Source: Thiohalophilus sp046483665 (GTDB lineage: Bacteria > Pseudomonadota > Gammaproteobacteria > UBA6429 > Thiohalophilaceae). Taken from it: a stretch of 64,000 bases of DNA. The DNA is taken from positions 1-64,000 of the forward strand of contig NZ_JAWOCR010000040.1 in assembly GCF_046483665.1 (NCBI RefSeq). Reading direction: 5' to 3'. Position numbers and translations under genes: made by a program. Below the pieces are notes generated by a model. It searched no databases. It worked only from the letters and a program-made list of their open reading frames with translations, and was not told the origin of the DNA. The number at the start of each line of letters is the position of its first letter. Positions within the stretch are counted from its first letter, which is position 1. This document shows positions 34,016 through 41,686 of the stretch, piece after piece.

Positions 34016-34909
34016 ATGCTGATGCGTTCGACGACGGGTCTTTCCTATCCGGTTTCCATCCTGTTTATAAGCTCTGTCGGCTGGGGATTGACCTGGATAC
34101 CAATCAAATTACTCAATGGCATGGGCATTAGCGGACCGGCGCTGGTTTTCATTGCATTCCTTGCCGGTGCCCTGGTGATGCTGCCATTTGCCCTGATGCA
34201 GCATCGACAGTGGCGCAAACATCTGTCATTGATGCTATTGATTACACTGTTTGGCGGGTTTGCCAACGTAGCCTTTCAAACTGCTTTGTATTATGGCGAT
34301 GTGATTCGGGTGATGATCCTGTTCTATTTATTACCGGTATGGAGTGTGATTGGTGGCAAGGTATTTTTCGGGGAAGTGATCGATACCAAACGCGTCGTCA
34401 CTGTGGTGTTTTCACTGGGCGGTGCCTTTTTGATCCTGGGAGCTATGGCTGTATTCGAGCAACTGCCGCACTGGACCGATTTGATGGCAATTGGCGCCGG
34501 TTTTGCGTTCGCCATGAATAATCTGTTATTTCGGGCATCGCCGGGGGTGCCATTGACCAGCAAGGTGACGGCCATGTTTGTCGGCTGCAGTTTGATGATC
34601 GGCGGATTCCTGTTTGTAGCAAATCTGCCGGGTGGAGATTATGGCCTTGATGTCACACTATATAGTGCCCTTTATGGGTTGGTATGGCTGACTCTGATTA
34701 CCTTCGGTACCCAGTGGGGTGTGACACAGATCGAGGCCGGACGGGCTGCCATTATTATTGTTATGGAGCTGGTCGTTGCGGTATTGTCAGCAGCTTTGTA
34801 TGCCGCAGACTGGCTTTCTCTGATCGAGATTGTCGGTGGCGTGCTGGTAGTGACAGCGGCGATCATTGAGGGTGGACGTGAGGAGACGCCGGAAGTCAAA
34901 GCTGCCTGA
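34016..34909 (+). CDS. EamA/DMT-superfamily transporter
   Basis: This 297-residue protein has about ten hydrophobic helices in two EamA repeats (SVGWGLTWIPIKLLNGMGISGPALVF; later AGFAFAMNNLLFRASPG and GTQWGVTQIEAGRAAIIIVMELVVAVLSA). DMT permeases move amino acids, amines or metabolites, usually outward. Six bases after the lactonase stop, last gene of the first block, convergent with the TIM-barrel gene. Substrate unknown, but the neighbours suggest a guanidino or amine compound. Confidence 0.8.
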   Translation: MLMRSTTGLSYPVSILFISSVGWGLTWIPIKLLNGMGISGPALVFIAFLAGALVMLPFALMQHRQWRKHLSLMLLITLFGGFANVAFQTALYYGDVIRVMILFYLLPVWSVIGGKVFFGEVIDTKRVVTVVFSLGGAFLILGAMAVFEQLPHWTDLMAIGAGFAFAMNNLLFRASPGVPLTSKVTAMFVGCSLMIGGFLFVANLPGGDYGLDVTLYSALYGLVWLTLITFGTQWGVTQIEAGRAAIIIVMELVVAVLSAALYAADWLSLIEIVGGVLVVTAAIIEGGREETPEVKAA

Positions 34910-34920
34910 GTAAGACATCT

Positions 34921-35766
34921 TCACTGGCAGCTGGAAAAGGTTTCGAAATGTTCGCGTTCGGTACTTGCCATCCAGTTATTCAAATCACGCAGCTCAGCTA
35001 CCGGTTCCCGTGTAAAAGGTGCCTCGTGCAGATAGCCATCCGGGCCAAATTCCGGGGTCATGGTGCTCAATGCATAACGCCGGTCTTTCTGATTTTTCCA
35101 GATCAGTTCCCACCATGCCTGGTGGGAGACAAGAGCCTCGGCGTATTCGGGGGCGGCGGGATGCGGTACCTGGGGGCCCTGGTCGTAGCCGACCCGCGCA
35201 TGGATATGATGCGCATGCGGAGCAAGTTCACGAATGATGTCGAACTCGGTATCCACCAGCCTTTCACAGACGACACACCAGTGACTGAAATCACAGGTCA
35301 GTAGCATATCCGGAAGTTGTTGCACGATGCTATGCGTCAACCACGGGTTAAACAGCGCCCTGCCGCGGTGTGTTTCAAAACTGATGGTAACCTCGAATTG
35401 TTTGGCTATCTCCATGGCGCGGCCAAAGAATTCGATGTTCAGGGATTCAGGCCAGGCATCGCAGCCACCGAGACAGGTAACAAACAGCGGATCGAGAGGG
35501 CGGGAGAGTGATAGCTTATGGATCAGCGAGTCCAGGTGCTGTTCCAGGGTGGCGTGGCGATCCGGGACATAACTGCCGGCGGTTGTGATCTCGGCAATAT
35601 AGTCCAGCTGATGCTCTGCAAGTTGTTGCTGAAACCGATCTGCGGTGCGCTGAGCCCCGGGTGCCGGTCCCTCGATCCCGTCGAACCCGTCTGATAAAGC
35701 CTGCTCCAGCGAAGAAGTGTAGTTCCCATCGAATCCCCAGAGTGTTTTGAACAGCTTCAATTGCAC
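34921..35766 (-). CDS. xylose-isomerase-like TIM-barrel protein
   Basis: A 281-residue protein of the sugar-phosphate isomerase/epimerase (AP endonuclease 2) superfamily, with likely metal ligands in SFETHRGR, TCDFSHWCV and HIHARVGYDQGP. The GTG start at 35766 is supported by GGAGGG six bases upstream. Its promoter is a sigma-54 element on the minus strand. It faces away from the ABC importer and shares their regulatory gap. Substrate is not evident; family members isomerise or epimerise small hydroxyacids and sugars. Confidence 0.75.
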   Translation of the reverse strand: MQLKLFKTLWGFDGNYTSSLEQALSDGFDGIEGPAPGAQRTADRFQQQLAEHQLDYIAEITTAGSYVPDRHATLEQHLDSLIHKLSLSRPLDPLFVTCLGGCDAWPESLNIEFFGRAMEIAKQFEVTISFETHRGRALFNPWLTHSIVQQLPDMLLTCDFSHWCVVCERLVDTEFDIIRELAPHAHHIHARVGYDQGPQVPHPAAPEYAEALVSHQAWWELIWKNQKDRRYALSTMTPEFGPDGYLHEAPFTREPVAELRDLNNWMASTEREHFETFSSCQ

Positions 35767-35798
35767 GGTATTCCCTCCACAGTAAGTTTGGAAAGAAG

Positions 35799-35814
35799 TG
35801 CAAGGTGGATGCCA
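35799..35814 (-). promoter_or_regulatory. sigma-54 promoter for the TIM-barrel gene
   Basis: On the minus strand TGGCATCCACCTTGCA fits TGGCAYR-N4-TTGCW except at one position and has GG-N10-GC spacing. The predicted start near 35788 leaves a 22-base leader that includes the GGAGGG ribosome-binding site of the GTG-start gene. Confidence 0.65.
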
Positions 35815-35917
35815 GTTGAGGTGTCGGGGAGACGTGAGATCAATACAGGACGACCAGCCGCGGTATGTCTTGTGATAACGCCGTATAACAGGGGGACGAA
35901 CCCAGCCGGGCGAACAT

Positions 35918-35941
35918 ATCGGGCACAGTGAAATGCCCGAT
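35918..35941. promoter_or_regulatory. 8-bp-stem perfect hairpin/inverted repeat in the divergent control region
   Basis: ATCGGGCA and TGCCCGAT flank an 8-base spacer. It lies between the divergent sigma-54 promoters, next to the NtrC-type site. No T-run follows, so it is more likely a protein-binding site than a terminator. Confidence 0.45.
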
Positions 35942-35964
35942 GTTGAGACTCTGCCCGAATACAG

Positions 35965-35979
35965 GCACCAATATAGTGC
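35965..35979. promoter_or_regulatory. NtrC-type enhancer site
   Basis: GCACCAATATAGTGC reads on the other strand GCACTATATTGGTGC, a full match to the enterobacterial NtrC consensus core GCACYAWWWTGGTGC. Its centre is about 112 bp upstream of the predicted importer transcription start and about 184 bp from that of the TIM-barrel gene, within the range expected for an enhancer shared by two sigma-54 promoters. Confidence 0.8.
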
Positions 35980-35998
35980 GATCGCAGGTAAAGCAGGG

Positions 35999-36029
35999 TT
36001 ATTTACTTAGTTTTTTAAGTGATTGATAA
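35999..36029. promoter_or_regulatory. AT-rich imperfect palindrome upstream of the importer
   Basis: TTAT...ACTTA...TAAGT...ATAA is symmetric over 31 bases, lying about 30 bp upstream of the sigma-54 -24 element. It could be the target of the NikR-like regulator encoded downstream in the same cluster; ribbon-helix-helix tetramers bind such spaced inverted repeats. This link is inference. Confidence 0.4.
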
Positions 36030-36057
36030 ATATGGAATAGCATTGGCAATGATGGAT

Positions 36058-36073
36058 TGGCATAGCGCTTGCT
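36058..36073 (+). promoter_or_regulatory. sigma-54 promoter for the guanidine importer and downstream genes
   Basis: TGGCATAGCGCTTGCT matches TGGCAYR-N4-TTGCW at every position, with GG at 36059-36060 and GC at 36071-36072. Transcription should start near 36084, giving a leader of about 40 bases with an AGGGGA ribosome-binding site before the ATG at 36124. With the NtrC site upstream this indicates induction by nitrogen limitation. Confidence 0.8.
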
Positions 36074-36076
36074 CTT

Positions 36077-36117
36077 GTCCCGTATTACTTCAAACAGAAA
36101 TCGTAATACTAGGGGAC
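36077..36117 (+). promoter_or_regulatory. inverted repeat spanning the start site and ribosome-binding site
   Basis: GTCCCGTATTAC (36077-36088) is complementary to GTAATAC...GGGGAC (36103-36117), with a 3-base bulge and a 14-base loop. A transcript from further upstream would bury the AGGGGA ribosome-binding site. If transcription starts at 36084, as the sigma-54 promoter predicts, only the inner five pairs could form. It could thus distinguish regulated initiation from readthrough. Confidence 0.5.
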
Positions 36118-36123
36118 GATGCT

Positions 36124-37101
36124 ATGAAGAGTTGGTTAAAGAAAACAATACAGGCGGTACTGGTCGGTTTGCTGGTGAGCGCTTCGGCGCAGGCAGCGGA
36201 ACCATTGAAGATCGGCTATAGCGACTGGCCGGGCTGGGTAGCCTGGGAGGTCGGGATTGAAAAAGGCTGGTTCAAGGAAGAAGGCGTAGAGGTCGAGTTT
36301 GAGTGGTTTGACTATGTCGCCTCAATGGATGCTTTCGCCGCGGGCAAACTGGATGCAGTTGGGATGACTAACGGTGATGCGCTGGTGACCGGTGCGACCG
36401 GTGCCAAGAGTGTCATGTTTTTGTTGAATGATTACAGCAACGGTAATGACATGCTCATCGGAGCACCGGGCATCAAGTCGGTGAAAGACCTGGAAGGCAA
36501 AAAGGTCGGGGTAGAAATCGGTTTTGTGGGTCATCTTCTGTTATTGAATGCACTGGAAGACCATGGCATGACCGAAGCGGACGTGGAACTGGTCAATGTG
36601 CCAACTAATGAAACACCGCAGGTGTTGGCTTCAGGTCAGGTTGACGCAATTGTGGCATGGCAGCCGAGCTCAGGTCAGGCATTGCAGCTGGTTCCCGGTT
36701 CGAAGGCAATCTATACCAGTGCGGACAAGCCAGGACTGATTTATGACGTTCTCGCCGCTTCACCGCAAAGCTGGACTAACCGACGTGACGAGTACAAAAA
36801 AGTCATGAAAGTATGGTATCGAATTGTGGATTACCTCAAGAACGCCGGAACACATGACGATGCTGTCGAGATAATGGCTTCCCGTGTTGGCATTTCACCG
36901 GAAGAGTATGAAGGGTTTATCGATGGAACCAGGATCCTGACACTTGAAGAAGCAAAGGAGCGCATGGTCAAGGGTGACGGGTTCGATTCGATTTATGGTT
37001 CCTCGAAGATATCTGATGAGTTTAATGTTGACAACGAAGTCTACAAAGAACCACAGGATATTGATGATTATATCGACACCTCTATGACTCTGGGAATGTA
37101 A
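36124..37101 (+). CDS. NitT/TauT-type ABC transporter substrate-binding protein ('urea carboxylase-related')
   Basis: This 325-residue periplasmic protein has a signal peptide (MKSWLKK...SASAQA-AEP) and a family-typical body: LKIGYSDWPGWVAWEVGIEKGWFKEEGVEVEFEWFDYVASMDAFAAGKLDAVGMTNGDALV, then NDYSNGNDM and VPTNETPQVLASGQVDAIVAWQP. This subfamily is repeatedly found with urea/guanidine carboxylase and DUF1989 genes and is considered a guanidine importer component. The ATG at 36124 is chosen for the AGGGGA box and the signal peptide. First gene of the second block, behind the sigma-54 promoter. Confidence 0.88.
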   Translation: MKSWLKKTIQAVLVGLLVSASAQAAEPLKIGYSDWPGWVAWEVGIEKGWFKEEGVEVEFEWFDYVASMDAFAAGKLDAVGMTNGDALVTGATGAKSVMFLLNDYSNGNDMLIGAPGIKSVKDLEGKKVGVEIGFVGHLLLLNALEDHGMTEADVELVNVPTNETPQVLASGQVDAIVAWQPSSGQALQLVPGSKAIYTSADKPGLIYDVLAASPQSWTNRRDEYKKVMKVWYRIVDYLKNAGTHDDAVEIMASRVGISPEEYEGFIDGTRILTLEEAKERMVKGDGFDSIYGSSKISDEFNVDNEVYKEPQDIDDYIDTSMTLGM

Positions 37102-37155
37102 ATACTTCGTTATATTGGCTTCATGCAATAAAGTCAGCTGAAGGTAGAACCAGAA

Positions 37156-38100
37156 ATGGCTGTATTTCAAAATCTGCAGTATCAGAAACGTATAACGTTT
37201 GCGGTAATGAGTTTCCTGATTCCGCTTCTGCTGTGGAGCCTGGTAAGTTATGTGCCTTTTATCTGGCACCCGAAAGTCGAGATTACCGATCCGGGCAGCG
37301 TGTCATATCTCAAGCAGGGCATGCTGCTGGATCGGGAAATCTTTGATAGAGAACTGAAGTCAGCAAAAGAGGAAGAAAAGGCTGTTCCCAGAGGGGAGCC
37401 GGCCAATCCAATTTATTTGCCGGCGCCGCATGAAGTGGCGATGGCATTTTATACCGCGTTTACCACTGAGCCCAAGCGCCGTAATGAGAAGTGGTTACAT
37501 GAAAGCCTGTGGGACAGTATCCAGGTTATTTTCTGGGGGTTTTTCATTTCCTCGCTTATAGGTGTACCACTGGGAATACTGGCAGGCACCTACAGTACGA
37601 TATCCCGATTAACAGAGCCGTTTGTCGAGTTTTTCCGTTACCTGCCGGCACCGGCTTTCGGAGCACTGGCAGTGGCGATACTGGGAATCCACGCGGCACC
37701 CAAGATAGCCATTATATTTATCGGCACTTTCTTCCAGCAGGTGCTGATTATCTCCAATACCACACGCAAACTCGATCACTCTTTGGTGGAAGCAGCGCAG
37801 ACGTTAGGTGGAAAAGGCTCCAGGTTGCTATACAGAGTTGTTATTCCCGGTATCTTGCCTAATGTCTATCGTGATTTGCGTATTCTTCTTGGATGGGCAT
37901 GGACATATCTTATTGTGGCAGAACTGATCGGATCGAGCTCTGGTATTACCTGGTTTATTACCCAGCAGGCACGTTACAAGAACTTTGAAAATGTGTATGC
38001 AGCTATCCTAATGATAGGAATTATCGGTCTGGCGACGGATATGATCCTCGCCAGGTTGGGTAAAAGAATGTTTCGTTGGCAGCAATCATCGACTGGATGA
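37156..38100 (+). CDS. ABC transporter permease, NitT/TauT (SsuC-like)
   Basis: A 314-residue inner-membrane permease with an N-terminal helix, a long periplasmic segment (about residues 35-110) and a BPD_transp_1 core. The EAA-type loop is visible in VEAAQTLGGKGSRLLYRVVIPGILPNVYRDLR. VEFFRYLPAPAFGALAVAILGI is typical of the carboxylase-associated subfamily. AAGGT precedes the ATG at 37156. It forms a set with the binding protein before it and the ATPase after it. Confidence 0.88.
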   Translation: MAVFQNLQYQKRITFAVMSFLIPLLLWSLVSYVPFIWHPKVEITDPGSVSYLKQGMLLDREIFDRELKSAKEEEKAVPRGEPANPIYLPAPHEVAMAFYTAFTTEPKRRNEKWLHESLWDSIQVIFWGFFISSLIGVPLGILAGTYSTISRLTEPFVEFFRYLPAPAFGALAVAILGIHAAPKIAIIFIGTFFQQVLIISNTTRKLDHSLVEAAQTLGGKGSRLLYRVVIPGILPNVYRDLRILLGWAWTYLIVAELIGSSSGITWFITQQARYKNFENVYAAILMIGIIGLATDMILARLGKRMFRWQQSSTG

Positions 38101-38110
38101 GTGAGAAAAA

Positions 38111-39025
38111 ATGACAAATTTGAATTTGCCGAGTTATCTTGAACAATCCGACGTGGTCAGGGATCGTTTCAGACGTATTAAGCAACGGCCTGTAACTCTT
38201 GAAATCAAGAATCTAGGTAAAGTCTTTGAGACATCTCAAGGAAAGGTAACTGCGTTAAAAGATATCAATTTCAAGGTGCACAAGCGTGAATTTGTCTGCG
38301 TTATCGGTCCTTCAGGTTGCGGAAAGTCAACGTTGATAAGAATTCTGGCAGGCCTGGAGAGCGCCAGCAGTGGAAAGGTGCTATTAGATGACAGGGCGGT
38401 AAGTGGACCAGGACATGATCGTGGCATGGTGTTTCAGGGGTATACCCTGTTCCCATGGTTGACAGTGAAAGAGAATGTCATGTTTGGATTACAAATGACA
38501 GGAGCGGGAAACGTCGCTGCAGAGGGAGAAGCTCTGCAGTGGATCGAGCTTATAGGACTGTCTAAATTCGTCAATAGTTATCCTCATCAGTTATCCGGAG
38601 GCATGAAGCAGCGCGTTGCAATTGCAAGAGCGTTGGCTAATCAGCCTCGAATACTTCTAATGGATGAGCCGTTCGGCGCACTCGATGCCCAGACCCGCGC
38701 CAAAATGCAGGCCTATTTGATGGAGATCTGGAAGAATATTGATGTAACTATATTGTTTATTACCCATGACCTTGAGGAGGCGATTTATCTGGCTGACCGC
38801 ATTCTGGTTCTCAAGGCTCATCCCGGGGAAGTGCAGGAGGTGATCGAGGTGCCTGTTCCGCAGCCGCGTTCCGATGATCAGTTCCTCAGTCCAGAATTTC
38901 TTGCGACCAAGAAACGTCTCGAGGAACTGATTCATCCGGTCAAAGAAGAGCAGACTATCAACAGCGACCATCTGAATATGGTACGTATGGTGCCTGTAGA
39001 TGACGAAGTAGAGAGCGTGTTTTGA
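38111..39025 (+). CDS. ABC transporter ATP-binding protein, NitT/TauT type
   Basis: A 304-residue ABC ATPase with Walker A GPSGCGKST, Q-loop MVFQGYTLFPWL, signature LSGGMKQR, Walker B RILLMDEPFGALD and the switch His in LFITHDLEEA. An extra ~45-residue C-terminal tail follows the ABC fold. It powers the importer with the two preceding genes. Its stop is two bases before the creatininase-family start, indicating one operon. Confidence 0.92.
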   Translation: MTNLNLPSYLEQSDVVRDRFRRIKQRPVTLEIKNLGKVFETSQGKVTALKDINFKVHKREFVCVIGPSGCGKSTLIRILAGLESASSGKVLLDDRAVSGPGHDRGMVFQGYTLFPWLTVKENVMFGLQMTGAGNVAAEGEALQWIELIGLSKFVNSYPHQLSGGMKQRVAIARALANQPRILLMDEPFGALDAQTRAKMQAYLMEIWKNIDVTILFITHDLEEAIYLADRILVLKAHPGEVQEVIEVPVPQPRSDDQFLSPEFLATKKRLEELIHPVKEEQTINSDHLNMVRMVPVDDEVESVF

Positions 39026-39027
39026 TA

Positions 39028-39798
39028 ATGAATGATTGGCATCAAATGACCTGGGAAGAAATCGGGAAACTGATTAATAGTGGGATGGACAGTGCTATTT
39101 TCCCGATTGGCGCAACGGAACAGCATGGACCGCATCTGGGTTGTGGTATGGACGCAGAAATTGCCGACAGGCTGTGCCATGCAGTCAGCGAGATAACCGG
39201 GGCGCTGTTGATGCCATTAATGCCCTTCGGCTGTTCAGTTGGTCATTCCAGACGCTGGCCGGGAACGCTGTCGTTACAGCCCAAGACAATGATCGACGTC
39301 GTGAAAGAACTTGGCGACTGGGCATACGCCTCAGGGATCAGGCGGCTTTTTATCGTCAATAGCCATGTAACAAATTACGCTCCGCTACGCTGTGCGCTTG
39401 AAATGCTACGTGCGGATTATGATGACATGATGCTTGCGGTCATCAATAGTGGATCGCTGAGTGAAAGAGTCAGGCAGAGACATTTCAGCGATGCTGATGA
39501 CTGGCACGCCAATGAGGCGGAAACAGCTTTGATGCTGGCTGTGAGCCCGCAAATGGTCAGAGAAGAGAATGTTGCACAAAGTGACGATGAGGATCGCACG
39601 AAACAGTGCGTTTTCTCGCATCCGGTGAACCGTACCAGCAAAAACGGGGTTACTGGAAAGCCAAGTCTGGCCAGTGTCGAACAGGGCGAGGAGTTGTTTC
39701 AGTGGATGGTGGAAGACCTGAGTGAAATTGTCAGACGCGGAATGCAAGAGCGGCCTCCTTTGTCGTTTTCGTATGATGAAAAAATCGAATTTGTTTAG
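39028..39798 (+). CDS. creatininase-family amidohydrolase (not a typical creatininase)
   Basis: This 256-residue protein has the family metal-binding pattern PIGATEQHGPHLGCGMD (E31, H33, D42) and NSHVTN (H113). The creatininase signature GHYEN is SHVTN, so the Glu metal ligand is Thr115, and FPGTTSLDG is WPGTLSLQP. It therefore belongs to the wider family acting on cyclic or linear amides, and probably has a different substrate from the 32.4-kb protein. Followed by the glutamine-synthetase-like gene, whose gamma-glutamyl product it might hydrolyse; that is speculation. Confidence 0.75.
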   Translation: MNDWHQMTWEEIGKLINSGMDSAIFPIGATEQHGPHLGCGMDAEIADRLCHAVSEITGALLMPLMPFGCSVGHSRRWPGTLSLQPKTMIDVVKELGDWAYASGIRRLFIVNSHVTNYAPLRCALEMLRADYDDMMLAVINSGSLSERVRQRHFSDADDWHANEAETALMLAVSPQMVREENVAQSDDEDRTKQCVFSHPVNRTSKNGVTGKPSLASVEQGEELFQWMVEDLSEIVRRGMQERPPLSFSYDEKIEFV

Positions 39799-39819
39799 AA
39801 GTTTATTAAAGGATTTGGC

Positions 39820-41181
39820 GTGAAAAATAGCGAAGAGATCAAGGCAATACAGCAGGATTTGAAGAGTAAGGGCGTGAAATACTGCCTTGGAGCTTACGTT
39901 GATATTCATGGTATTCCCAAGGGAAAGTTTGTACCAATCGATCATCTGACACATATGGCAGAAGGCTCGGAGTTGTACACTGGATATGCGCTCGATGGTC
40001 TGGGTCAGATGCCGAACGATGATGAAATAGCATCTGTCCCGGATTTGGGTCACATAATCCAGTTGCCCTGGCAACCGGAAGTGGCCTGGATGCCTGCTGA
40101 TAATACCTATAAAGGGAAACCCTACGAGATAAGCACCAGGGTAGCATTGAAAAAAGTCCTGGGTCAGGCTGCAGATATGGGATTCGGATTCAACCTCGGT
40201 ATCGAAGGTGAACTGTTTGTTTTGAAACAGCACGAAGATGGTACATTGCAGGTGCCGAACCCGGATGATCGGTTGGTTAAACCCTGCTATGACGTACGCG
40301 GGTTTATGGATCAGTTCGATTGGCTGGATAAGGTGGCAAGTTGCATAAATGAGCTGGGCTGGGACCTCTACTCATTCGATCACGAGGATGCCAACGGGCA
40401 GTATGAATTCGATTTCATGTACAGCGATGCTCTGACTACCTGTGATAGATTTATATTCTTTCGCTATATGACTAAACATTACGCTAAAGAAGAGGGGCTG
40501 TTGGCGACATTTATGCCAAAACCTTTCTCGGACAAGACGGGCAACGGAGCGCATTTCAATATGTCGCTGTACGATTTGGACAGCGGTGATAATCTGTTCG
40601 TATGCAACCCGGAAGAGGATGCGCGCGGACTTGGCCTGACCGAGCTGGGATATTACTTTATCGGGGGGCTGATAAAGCATGGACGTGCGCTATGTGCTGT
40701 TTTCTCTCCTACGGTAAACAGTTATAAACGTCTGGTGCGTCAGGGGGATATGGCCTATTTTTCCTGGGCGCCGGTTTTCAATTCTTTCGGTTCGAATAAC
40801 CGGACCAACTCGATTCGTGTGCCGATGAATGGCGGGCGTTGCGAATCGCGTAACGCTGACGGTGCTCTCAATCCCTATCTGGCCGCGACGCTGGCACTGG
40901 CGGCGGGGTTGGAGGGAATTCGTGAAAAGATCGATCCAGGTAGCCCCCAGGATGACAACCTGTATGAACTGGGCGAGGAGGAACGTAGCAAACGTGGTAT
41001 AGAGTTTCTTCCCAAGAACTTGAGCGAGGCTATAGAGGCATTTGCAGAAGACCCGTTTGTAGAACAGGTATTGGGGGAGGAACTACGTGATGAGTTCATC
41101 CGTTATAAATCGCAGGAATGGGAGGCCTATCATCAGACAGTCTCCAGCTGGGAAATCGAAAAATATAGTCACCTTTTCTGA
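39820..41181 (+). CDS. glutamine synthetase-like gamma-glutamyl ligase (GlnT/GmaS type)
   Basis: This 453-residue GS-fold enzyme has the beta-grasp N-terminus (YCLGAYVDIHGIPKGKFVP) and catalytic core motifs FDHEDANGQYEFDF, FMPKPFSDKTGNGAHFNMS, NSYKRLV, NNRTNSIRVP and RCESRNADGALNPYLA. It resembles gamma-glutamylmethylamide synthetase and GlnT more than housekeeping GlnA. The GTG start follows AAAGGA. It would ligate glutamate to ammonia or a small amine; in this context ammonia, methylamine or a guanidine is plausible. Four bases separate it from the NikR-like gene. Confidence 0.82.
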   Translation: MKNSEEIKAIQQDLKSKGVKYCLGAYVDIHGIPKGKFVPIDHLTHMAEGSELYTGYALDGLGQMPNDDEIASVPDLGHIIQLPWQPEVAWMPADNTYKGKPYEISTRVALKKVLGQAADMGFGFNLGIEGELFVLKQHEDGTLQVPNPDDRLVKPCYDVRGFMDQFDWLDKVASCINELGWDLYSFDHEDANGQYEFDFMYSDALTTCDRFIFFRYMTKHYAKEEGLLATFMPKPFSDKTGNGAHFNMSLYDLDSGDNLFVCNPEEDARGLGLTELGYYFIGGLIKHGRALCAVFSPTVNSYKRLVRQGDMAYFSWAPVFNSFGSNNRTNSIRVPMNGGRCESRNADGALNPYLAATLALAAGLEGIREKIDPGSPQDDNLYELGEEERSKRGIEFLPKNLSEAIEAFAEDPFVEQVLGEELRDEFIRYKSQEWEAYHQTVSSWEIEKYSHLF

Positions 41182-41185
41182 AGAA

Positions 41186-41635
41186 ATGAATATCGTTACC
41201 AGAAACAAGGTCAGCAGAATCAGTATCTCATTACCGGAGACGCTTCTCGATCAATTCGATAACATGGTTTGCGAGCGGGGTTTCGAAAGTCGCTCTCAGG
41301 CCATGGCCGAAATGATAAATAATCAGCTGGCTGACCATCAACAGGAGATGGGCGAGAAAGTCATGGCCGGGACCATCAATCTGGTCTATGACCATTCAGT
41401 GCCCGGTCTGCAAAGCCGATTGAATCATCTTCAGCATATTTATATTGATGAAATTATCAGTTCACTGAATATCAACCTTGTGCAGATGCAAACGCTACAG
41501 GTTGTGCTTGTTCAGGGGCCCGCGAGAAAGCTCAAGATGATTGCGGATAAAATGATTTCATGCAAGGGTGTTTTATCAGGGCGGTTGTTGATGTCAACGG
41601 CAATAATTCCACCTATACATCCTCTGTCGGAATAA
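41186..41635 (+). CDS. NikR-like ribbon-helix-helix regulator lacking most nickel ligands
   Basis: The 149-residue product has an N-terminal ribbon-helix-helix (VSRISISLPETLLDQFDNMVCERGFESRSQAMAEMIN) and a C-terminal ACT-like regulatory domain aligning with NikR. E. coli NikR binds nickel through H76, H87, H89 and C95; here the matching residues are H84, N95, N97 and T103, so only one remains. It should still tetramerise and bind DNA, but sense something else. Placed between the ligase and DUF1989 genes, it is the natural cluster-specific regulator, perhaps acting at 35999-36029. Confidence 0.8.
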   Translation: MNIVTRNKVSRISISLPETLLDQFDNMVCERGFESRSQAMAEMINNQLADHQQEMGEKVMAGTINLVYDHSVPGLQSRLNHLQHIYIDEIISSLNINLVQMQTLQVVLVQGPARKLKMIADKMISCKGVLSGRLLMSTAIIPPIHPLSE

Positions 41636-41686
41636 TAGCAATCTGAAAGTTTCTCGGTTTTTGATAAAAAATATTCGAGGTTTAAT

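Noticed and set aside
35767..36123. Guanidine-I, -II or -III riboswitch upstream of the importer.
   Set aside because: I looked for the GGGAYAAAAGCC-type core, paired ACGR hairpins and the class III pseudoknot sequence. Isolated ACGA occurrences near 35850 and 35896 lack properly paired stems. The gaps at 30478-30610, 41636-41686 and 43069-43150 were also negative.
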